A stretch of 5,280 bases of DNA, taken from NCBI GenBank assembly GCA_028712345.1, contig JAQTQF010000138.1, forward strand, positions 1-5,280, written 5' to 3'. The notes below the pieces were generated by a model. It made no database searches, had not been told where the DNA came from, and saw nothing but the letters and a program-made list of their open reading frames with translations. Both the position numbers and the translations under genes were made by a program. This DNA is from Phycisphaerae bacterium (GTDB lineage Bacteria; Planctomycetota; Phycisphaerae; Sedimentisphaerales; UBA12454). Of this stretch, positions 1-4,584 are shown piece after piece. The stretch's first letter is position 1. Every line of letters begins with the position of its first letter.

Positions 1-35
1 AGTAAAAGATATAATGAAATGAATCTTCGGGACAT
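1..35 (-). CDS. Start of a minus-strand gene running off the left edge (partial)
   Basis: Only the first 11 complete codons are visible, reading MSRRFISLYLL on the minus strand. The ATG (33-35) is preceded by a near-perfect Shine-Dalgarno, AGGAGAG, with a 5-nt spacer, which is the main reason for the call. The start has two basic residues followed by a hydrophobic run, as expected of a signal peptide or first membrane segment, but it is too short to assign a family. A candidate promoter lies about 100 bp upstream (134-160). A second minus-strand frame is also open from about 138 to base 1 without a stop, so the true frame is not proven; the strong ribosome binding site favours this one. Confidence 0.5.
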   Translation of the reverse strand, partial: MSRRFISLYLL

Positions 36-40
36 AATCG

Positions 41-47
41 CTCTCCT
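41..47 (-). promoter_or_regulatory. Ribosome binding site of the left-edge gene
   Basis: On the minus strand this reads AGGAGAG and lies 5 nt before the ATG at 33-35. It is the strongest Shine-Dalgarno match in the window and decides the start of the partial gene. Confidence 0.55.
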
Positions 48-133
48 AAAACATCTCTCTTTATTCTCTCAACGCCCTGTGCTGTGCGTTTCCCTGATGG
101 GCCCACATATCCCAACCGGCAACATCGAAAAAT

Positions 134-160
134 ACTCTACCCCCCCCCCATCAATGTCAA
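134..160 (-). promoter_or_regulatory. Candidate sigma-70-type promoter with a G10 tract in its spacer
   Basis: Minus strand: a perfect -35 hexamer TTGACA (155-160), then a 15-nt spacer of TTGAT plus ten consecutive G (140-149), then a -10-like TAGAGT (134-139; 4 of 6 consensus positions). An alternative -10, TATTTT, lies at 129-134 with a 20-nt spacer. Transcription would start near 127, giving an untranslated leader of about 90 nt before the ATG at 35. Two more G residues would give the ideal 17-nt spacing to TAGAGT, and three fewer would give 17 to TATTTT. The arrangement resembles phase-variable promoters of the Neisseria porA type. Function is inferred from sequence alone. Confidence 0.4.
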
Positions 161-365
161 TAAATTTTTTGGGAATTTTTAAAATATTGGGTATCTCTAA
201 AAATATTACTTGTCATTCTGACCCCTTAGGGGGAAGAATCTTGTCTTATTCATTAAACAGATGCTTCGTCCGCCTTCGGCGGACTCAGCATGACAAAGAA
301 GCAGGAATGACAAATCTGAAGGTTTATTTTTTGAAACGGCACTAATTTGCAAAAAAATGCGTTTT
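161..365. other. Intergenic region without a credible gene
   Basis: This is the gap between the left-edge promoter and the end of the rhomboid gene. A 108-codon plus-strand frame crosses it (19-345) but has no ribosome binding site and no recognisable composition. It also runs through the G/C homopolymer and the hairpin repeat, so I treat it as spurious. The only structured content is the composite repeat at 210-296 and a trailing GGAATGACAAA (304-314) that echoes the repeat end. AT-rich runs next to 365 do not form a clear rho-independent terminator for the rhomboid gene. Confidence 0.6.
210..296. repeat. Composite hairpin repeat with imperfect terminal inverted repeats
   Basis: The outer arms TTGTCATTCTGA (210-221) and TCAGCATGACAA (285-296) are inverted copies matching at 11 of 12 positions. 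Inside are two smaller hairpins: CCCC-TTA-GGGG (222-232), directly abutting the left arm, and a perfect 7-bp stem GTCCGCC-TTC-GGCGGAC (268-284), directly abutting the right arm. The centre (about 240-265) is AT-rich and unstructured. The size, symmetry and intergenic location suit a REP/MITE-like element without its own coding capacity. A related form of the 268-284 hairpin recurs at 3204-3220. Confidence 0.6.
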
Positions 366-1217
366 TTACAGTCTGCTCTTCATTTGTTCGAGTTTTGTCG
401 CCTCTGCAAGTGTCTTTTTCTCTTTGCGAGTCAACGAAGCTATGCCCTGCATATTGACTTTTTCCAAAATCCTGTCAACTTCTTTTTGCAGTTCGCCGTA
501 AGCCCTGAACCTCTTTTCCCAGTCGTCCGAATGAATAGCGGGTTTGTATCTGTTCCTGAATCTCGGCCACAGATATACATAGCCCGCTCCGGCAGCCATA
601 CCTGCCAAATGGGCAGCGTCACCGCCGGCATTGGCTGCACCGGTAAAAATGCTGATGATATAAACTGCCGTTAAAATCAGAGCGGCCACACGAATCGGCA
701 CCGGAAAAAACATAAAAAATACGACAAACTGCGGAAAGAGAATCGCACAGGCAGCAAGCATTCCGAGTATCGCGCCCGATGCGCCAACAAGAACGCCGGG
801 GCGGACGATACCCAATGTCGAAAGCAGAATGTAAAACACTCCGCCCGCTGCGCCGCAGAGGAGATAAAAATTTAGAAATTTTTTACTGTGCCAGTACCGC
901 TCAAGGGTCGGTCCTAAAAAGTACAGGCCTATCATATTGAAAGCCAGATGCCAGATATTCGTCGGGTCGTGCAGGAACTGATAGCCGATTAGCCGCCAAA
1001 CCTGAAAACATCGTGCAGGCGAGGTCGAATCGACGCTAAACCATTCATAAATGAGTTCGCCCAGAGGTTTTACAATAATACTGAACATAAAGACGCTTAC
1101 ATTTATAATCAGAAGCATTCTGACTACAGGCGTAAGCTGTGGAAACCGCATCTGCATTTGCGGTCGAGACTGGTCCTGGTAATCGGAGCGGGAATAATCC
1201 CTGTCGTAAATACTCAT
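366..1217 (-). CDS. Rhomboid-family intramembrane serine protease
   Basis: A 283-residue polytopic membrane protein that should cleave transmembrane substrates within the membrane. Visible rhomboid hallmarks are HLAFN (H90, N94) in TM2, the nucleophile motif GASG (145-148, catalytic S147) at the start of TM4, and the catalytic histidine H203 in GDAAHLAGMAAG, giving a Ser-His dyad. Hydrophobic segments fall at about 33-50, 88-104, 113-136, 142-162, 163-192 and 201-217. The first about 30 residues are polar and rich in D, R and Q. After the last helix comes a charged cytoplasmic tail (219-283) ending in a helical motif around SLTRKEKKTL (261-270), like the small C-terminal domain seen on many Bacteroidota and Planctomycetota rhomboids. 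The start was chosen at 1217 because GGAA precedes it by 6 nt. A further in-frame ATG at 1266-1268 would add 17 residues but lacks a ribosome binding site and would place the coding region over the likely promoter. The physiological substrate cannot be inferred. Divergent from bioF. Confidence 0.92.
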   Translation of the reverse strand: MSIYDRDYSRSDYQDQSRPQMQMRFPQLTPVVRMLLIINVSVFMFSIIVKPLGELIYEWFSVDSTSPARCFQVWRLIGYQFLHDPTNIWHLAFNMIGLYFLGPTLERYWHSKKFLNFYLLCGAAGGVFYILLSTLGIVRPGVLVGASGAILGMLAACAILFPQFVVFFMFFPVPIRVAALILTAVYIISIFTGAANAGGDAAHLAGMAAGAGYVYLWPRFRNRYKPAIHSDDWEKRFRAYGELQKEVDRILEKVNMQGIASLTRKEKKTLAEATKLEQMKSRL

Positions 1218-1241
1218 AAATTGTTCCAAAAATATTATTTT

Positions 1242-1251
1242 ATTATATAAT
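1242..1251. promoter_or_regulatory. Palindromic -10-like core between rhomboid gene and bioF
   Basis: ATTATATAAT is a perfect palindrome that contains TATAAT on the plus strand (1246-1251, toward bioF) and TATAAT on the minus strand (1247-1242, toward the rhomboid gene). It sits in the 74-bp gap between the two divergent starts, with leaders of about 20-35 nt on either side. No good -35 hexamer accompanies either copy (TTGTTC at 1221-1226 is the best for bioF, with a 19-nt spacer), so this is a positional inference. Confidence 0.35.
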
Positions 1252-1291
1252 ATCGGAAAAGTTACCATTTATTCAAAGAGAAAATTTCAAA

Positions 1292-2446
1292 ATGGCCGAT
1301 TTTAGTTACTTAGCCAAAGAATTATCGATTCTTAAGCGGGATAATCTGCTGCGACAACTGCTGCAAATCGATTCTGCTGCCGGGTGCACGATCAAAATCG
1401 GCAATGCCAAAAAGGTGCTTTTCTGCAGTAATAACTACCTTAATCTTGCAGAGGATCACCGGATAATCGCCGCGGCGAAGGACGCGATGGACAAATTCGG
1501 TTTCGGTTCTGCGTCATCGAGACTTATAAGCGGCACGATTAGTCCGCATGTCGAACTGGAAAAAGCTATTGCTGAAATGTTTAACAAGAAATCGGCTCTC
1601 GTCTTTCCGACAGGATTTATGACAAATCTTGCGATACTGCAAACCATACCGCAAAAAGGAGACTTGCTGCTTTTGGACAAGCTCGACCACGCCTCGATTA
1701 TTGACGCGGCAAAAGGCTCAGATGCGGAATTCAGGACTTATCACAGAGGGCAGTTGGACAGAATAGAAAAATTTCTCGCTTCGGACAAATACAACCGCAG
1801 GTTCATCGTAACCGAAAGCATCTTTTCGATGGACGGCGATTTTGCGGATTTGGAAAAACTCGTCGAGCTTAAGAAAAAATATAATGCGTACCTAATAGTC
1901 GATGAGGCTCACGGATTCGGCTGTCTGGGTCGAAGCGGCGCAGGATTGGGCGAAGAACTCGGTATCCTGAATGAAATTGATATTGTCGTTGCGACATTGA
2001 GCAAATCTGCCGGCTGTATGGGCGGATTTTTAGCTGCCGAAAAGAGTGTGATTGATTACCTTATAAATAGGGCAAGACCGTTTATATATACGACTGCGCC
2101 GCTGATATGCAATTCCGCCGCCGGGTTGCGGGCGATTGAACTCATCAAAAACGCAAAAGACAAAAGGGAAAAGTTAAAACAGAACGCCAACTATTTGAGG
2201 AACAAATTAAAATCGCTCGGCCTCAACACCGGCACAAGCACAAGCCATATAATCGGCGTTATCATTGGTGATAATGAAAGAACGGTTCAGATTTCGAAGC
2301 GGCTTTTTGAGAATGGTTTTTTGGTAATTGCGATTCGTCCGCCGACAGTCGCGCCGGGCACGGCACGGCTGAGAATCTCCGTCCAGTCTGACCACACGAA
2401 AGAGCAGATGGACTCGCTCTGCGATGCAATAGCAATTGAAAATTAA
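1292..2446 (+). CDS. bioF: 8-amino-7-oxononanoate synthase (biotin biosynthesis)
   Basis: A cytosolic PLP-dependent alpha-oxoamine synthase that condenses pimeloyl-thioester with L-alanine to make 8-amino-7-oxononanoate, the first ring-forming precursor in biotin synthesis. The 384-residue length is normal for the family. Visible motifs in order are SNNYLNLA (46-53), the glycine/serine-rich GFGSASSRLISGT (70-82), LDHAS with PLP-stacking H133, FSMDGD with S179 (178-183), DEAHGFG with D204 and H207, and TLSKSAG with the Schiff-base lysine K238. The C-terminal RPPTVAPGTARLRIS (349-363) followed by HT is the substrate-pocket signature typical of BioF. The related 2-amino-3-ketobutyrate CoA ligase (Kbl) shares the core, so a Kbl-like activity is the main alternative, but the RPPTVxxGTARLR motif favours BioF. 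The start is supported by N-terminal homology and an AAAGAGA stretch about 10 nt upstream. No other bio genes are visible; it appears monocistronic in this window, with 41 bp to the following pseudogene. Confidence 0.9.
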   Translation: MADFSYLAKELSILKRDNLLRQLLQIDSAAGCTIKIGNAKKVLFCSNNYLNLAEDHRIIAAAKDAMDKFGFGSASSRLISGTISPHVELEKAIAEMFNKKSALVFPTGFMTNLAILQTIPQKGDLLLLDKLDHASIIDAAKGSDAEFRTYHRGQLDRIEKFLASDKYNRRFIVTESIFSMDGDFADLEKLVELKKKYNAYLIVDEAHGFGCLGRSGAGLGEELGILNEIDIVVATLSKSAGCMGGFLAAEKSVIDYLINRARPFIYTTAPLICNSAAGLRAIELIKNAKDKREKLKQNANYLRNKLKSLGLNTGTSTSHIIGVIIGDNERTVQISKRLFENGFLVIAIRPPTVAPGTARLRISVQSDHTKEQMDSLCDAIAIEN

Positions 2447-2487
2447 AGGTTGAAAAATGAGCCGTAAAGAGTAAAATCTGTGGAAAT

Positions 2488-3222
2488 ATGCCAATTTTTA
2501 ATGATATAAATTTAGATAATTGAAAAGAGTCGGAAGTCTGGACGGATAGCCTTTGGCTCATTTCCGAAAGAGACAAATCTGGAAAACACGACGGTTTTTA
2601 TCACGGCAATTTTGTGCCGCAAATTCCCCATCAGCTTATTTTACGATATACAAAGAAAGATGACATTGTCTTTGACCCGTTCGTGGGAAGCGGAACAACA
2701 GCATATGAAGCAGAGAGTTTAAAAAGGAATTTTATCGGTATAGACATTCAGGAACAGCTTATTAAACATATCAAAAGCAAGGTTGAGCCTAAAGATAATT
2801 TTTGCGGTCTGATTACCGGGGATAGTACCAAGCCTGAAACTTTTGAAAAAACAAAGGAAGTTTTGGACGCACAACAAAAAAAGAATGTGCAATTGGTTAT
2901 TTTGCATCCTCCTTATGGCGACATAATCAAATTTAGTGATTTGGAGGGTGATTTGTCCAATTCCAAGTCGCTGAATGATTTTTTGGGCAGATTTTCACTG
3001 GTTTTGAAGAATACTATTGATATATTAGAGAAAGGTAGATATTTAACCATCGTAATAGGCGATAAATATACTGCCGGCAGATGGATCCCACTTGGGTTTT
3101 ATTGCTTAAATGAGGCTCAAAAATTGAGCCTGACCTTAAAAAGTATTGTTACTAAATTTCCACGGGTTAAAACCCGTGGGATTTACCGCAACAGGCATTG
3201 CCTGTCCACCTTTGGCGGATAA
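2488..3222 (+). pseudogene. DNA methyltransferase (N6/N4 class) pseudogene with early stop and replaced C-terminus
   Basis: The frame starts at ATG 2488 (MPIFNDINLDN), meets TGA at 2521-2523 (codon 12), then continues open as KESEVWTDSLWLISER and HGNFVPQIPHQ. It carries the SAM-binding DPFVGSGTT (residues 63-71 counting from 2488) and the catalytic HPPY (140-143) followed by GDIIKFSD, the order seen in beta-class amino methyltransferases. HPPY in place of D/SPPY is, as I recall, normal for this subfamily. The expected residue at codon 12 is Trp (family N-termini read roughly LDNWK), so TGG to TGA is the simplest change. A restart at GTG 2614 could still make about 200 residues. Family similarity ends at LKSIVTKF (codon ending 3159). 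The last 20 residues before the stop (3220-3222) are encoded by palindromic repeat DNA instead of the usual tail with an aromatic WRYRAL-type motif. I call it inactive, originally an adenine or cytosine-N4 modification enzyme. Confidence 0.8.
3113..3131 (+). other. Small perfect hairpin in the 3' part of the methyltransferase pseudogene
   Basis: AGGCTCAA (3113-3120) and TTGAGCCT (3124-3131) form a perfect 8-bp stem around AAA. There is no T-run after it, so it is not a standard terminator. It encodes the family-typical EAQKLSL region and may be fortuitous, although it lies only 28 bp before the repeat cluster. Confidence 0.35.
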
Positions 3223-3248
3223 CTTCATCTACGGGTTGAAACCCGTAG
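3160..3248. repeat. REP-like palindromic repeat cluster
   Basis: Two related palindromes bracket the cluster: CCACGGGTTAAAACCCGTGG (3160-3179; 9-bp arms, AA loop) and CTACGGGTTGAAACCCGTAG (3229-3248; 9-bp arms, GA loop). They share the core ACGGGTT/AACCCGT. Between them are ACAGGC-ATT-GCCTGT (3191-3205) and an imperfect TCCACC-TTT-GGCGGA hairpin (3204-3220, sharing its first bases with the previous stem). A further inverted pair, CCGCAA (3186-3191) and TTGCGG (3251-3256), lies around these. Paired palindromes with a CGGGTT/AACCCG core are typical of REP sequences mobilised by IS200/IS605-like Y1 (RAYT) transposases. No such transposase is present here, so that link is knowledge-based inference. 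Confidence 0.7.
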
Positions 3249-3344
3249 AATTGCGGCAGAATATTAAAAGATTTGCAAGTTTTGTTTGGAATAGCCAGAA
3301 CATGGCAGAATGATGGGTATGGATGGAGCAAAAAGAGTGGAAAC

Positions 3345-4193
3345 ATGAAAAAAACACATTCAATAGTTCTATTTAACCAAAAGCAGATTCGTCGTTTTTA
3401 TAACGAAGACGAGGAAAAATGGTATTTTTCTATTGTAGATGTCGTAGAGATATTGACGGACAGCGAAAATCCGGCAGTTTACTGGCGAGTATTGAAAAAA
3501 CGCCTAAAAGATGAAGGCTCAGACCAAACCGTTACAAAATGTAACGGTTTCAAAATGCTCGCTGCGGACGGCAAAATGCGACTAACGGATGTGGCTGATA
3601 CAGAAGTGCTTTTGAGACTTATTCAATCAATACCCTCTCCAAAGGCTGAGCCCTTTAAATTGTGGCTTGCAAAGGTCGGATACGAACGGATAGAAGAAAC
3701 CGAAGACCCTGAACTTGCTTTTGACAGGGCGATGAAAACATACCTGCAAAAAGGTTATTCCAAAGAGTGGATAAATCAACGATTAAAGAGTATCGAAGTT
3801 CGCAAAGAATTGACCGACGAATGGCACGAACGAGGGATGAAAGAAGGTCTGGAATACGCGATATTGACGAATGAGATTACGAGAGCGTGGGCGGAACGAA
3901 GCGTAAAAGAGTACAAAAAGCTTAAGGGGCTGAAGAAAGAAAACCTAAGAGATAATATGACAAATCTCGAATTGGTATTGAATATGCTTGCTGAAGTTTC
4001 AACGGCGGAAATATCCAAAAAGAAAAAGCCAAAAGGCCTGGAAAATAATAAACAGATCGCCAAAGAAGGAGGATTTGCGGCAAAGAAGGCAAGATTAGAA
4101 ATAGAAAAGCAGACAGGCGAAAGCGCTATAACCTCTAAAAGTTCGAAATTTTTGAAGGCGAAACAAAAACCTGTTTTACCCGATAATAAATGA
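3345..4193 (+). CDS. Bro-N / antirepressor-like, DinD-type protein
   Basis: A 282-residue cytoplasmic protein. Residues about 5-112 fit a Bro-N (phage antirepressor N-terminal) domain: IVLFNQKQIRRFY, WYFSIVDVVEILTDS (26-40), YWRVLKKRLK (47-56), KMRLTDVADTEVLLRLIQ (77-94) and PFKLWLAKVG (103-112). The central part (about 122-220) is highly charged and helical, with WINQRLKSIEVRKELTDEW (142-160) and LRDNMTNLELVLNMLAE (201-217). The C-terminus holds the EISKxxxPKGLENNKQIAKEGG segment (222-243) found in DinD-like relatives. The Bro-N domain is usually DNA-binding; the role of chromosomal copies is unsettled, but they are common in prophages and beside restriction-modification genes. ATG 3345 was chosen because family similarity begins at MKKTHSIVLF and GAGTGG lies about 5 nt upstream; the TTG at 3273 would add 24 unrelated residues. 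It is the only intact gene in the island, between two methyltransferase relics, and its 3' end overlaps by a few bases the frame of the second. Confidence 0.82.
   Translation: MKKTHSIVLFNQKQIRRFYNEDEEKWYFSIVDVVEILTDSENPAVYWRVLKKRLKDEGSDQTVTKCNGFKMLAADGKMRLTDVADTEVLLRLIQSIPSPKAEPFKLWLAKVGYERIEETEDPELAFDRAMKTYLQKGYSKEWINQRLKSIEVRKELTDEWHERGMKEGLEYAILTNEITRAWAERSVKEYKKLKGLKKENLRDNMTNLELVLNMLAEVSTAEISKKKKPKGLENNKQIAKEGGFAAKKARLEIEKQTGESAITSKSSKFLKAKQKPVLPDNK
3526..3550 (+). other. Perfect 10-bp inverted repeat inside the Bro-N gene
   Basis: AAACCGTTAC (3526-3535) and GTAACGGTTT (3541-3550) are perfect inverted copies around AAAAT. It lies in codons for QTVTKCNGFK of the Bro-N domain. It could form an mRNA hairpin or be a dyad bound by a regulator; neither can be shown from sequence alone. 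Family proteins have conserved QTVTxCxG residues here, so part of the symmetry is forced by the protein. Confidence 0.45.
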
Positions 4194-4570
4194 CCAAGAG
4201 CATAAAGTTTTTAACGAAGACATAAATAAAATGTCCGAAAAAATTAAAGGCTAAATATGATAATCCAGTAATTCACGGTAAAACCGGGTTGCGAGAATAT
4301 CAAAATCAGAAATCGCTTTATTGCTCAAGAGCACAAGTAAAAAAAACATTTAGAGATTTAATTTTAAAAGCAAAAGTAAAATATATATTTTTGAGCTATA
4401 ACAATGAAGGTTTGATGTCCTTGGATGATATAAAAGAGACAATGAGTCTGCGGGGCAAATACGGGTATTTTACTAAAAATTATAATAGATTCAGGGCGGA
4501 TAGACCTGAAAACAGGGAATACAAATCCAGCAAAACTGTTGAGTATCTGCATTATGTAGCTTGTAATTAG
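4189..4570 (+). pseudogene. Remnant of a D12-class N6-adenine DNA methyltransferase
   Basis: Two pieces in different frames read as one broken D12-class methyltransferase. Piece one (4189-4251) encodes NDQEHKVFNEDINKMSEKIKG and then stops at TAA 4252-4254. Piece two (from 4250) encodes AKYDNPVIHGKTGLREYQNQ and continues through KSLYCSRAQVKKTF, KYIFLSYNNEGLM and KTVEYLHYVACN to TAG 4568-4570. In intact relatives, as I recall them, the KIKG-type end of piece one is followed by a catalytic DPPY block of roughly 25 residues before the AKYDNP-type start of piece two. Here that block is absent, and the junction at 4249-4252 also shifts frame. The N-terminal half with the SAM-binding FxGxG region is missing too, with the Bro-N gene in its place. 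The longest open stretch is 4289-4570 (93 codons from a TTG), which on its own could not be catalytic. Convergent with lgt, 14 bp away. Confidence 0.75.
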
Positions 4571-4584
4571 CAATTAGCCAATTA
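4564..4584. terminator. Weak AT-rich inverted repeat in the convergent gap
   Basis: TAATTAGC (4564-4571) and GCCAATTA (4577-4584) are inverted copies with one mismatch around a 5-nt AATTA loop. It lies between the stop of the methyltransferase remnant and the stop of lgt. It could act as a weak bidirectional terminator, but it is AT-rich and has no clean T-tract, so support is slight. Confidence 0.2.

Noticed and set aside
19..345. A 108-codon plus-strand open frame at the left edge
   Set aside because: No ribosome binding site, no recognisable sequence, and it crosses the C10 run and the hairpin repeat; the minus-strand promoter and start fit the same DNA better.
2207..2576. Minus-strand open frames opposite the end of bioF
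   Set aside because: They lie antisense to a clearly coding gene, have no ribosome binding sites and no recognisable motifs.
2488..2614. TGA as a sense codon (alternative genetic code or selenocysteine)
   Set aside because: Only one such codon is seen, the gene has an independent defect at its 3' end, other Trp codons are TGG, and two genes here end in TGA.
3160..3248. CRISPR array
   Set aside because: The repeats are palindromic, only two related copies occur, they differ in sequence, and the intervening DNA contains further hairpins instead of a unique spacer series.
3273..3344. Extended N-terminus of the Bro-N gene from a TTG start
   Set aside because: The 24 extra residues are unlike the family start, while ATG 3345 has a nearby purine-rich site and begins where similarity begins.
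3313..3348. Short frame MGMDGAKRVET ending in an ATGA overlap with the Bro-N start
   Set aside because: The overlap looks like translational coupling, but 11 codons without a ribosome binding site or similarity are not enough to call a leader peptide.
3776..4063. Minus-strand open frame opposite the Bro-N gene
   Set aside because: It is a shadow of the charged, helical coding region on the plus strand; its hydrophobic translation is what antisense reading of Lys/Glu-rich codons gives.
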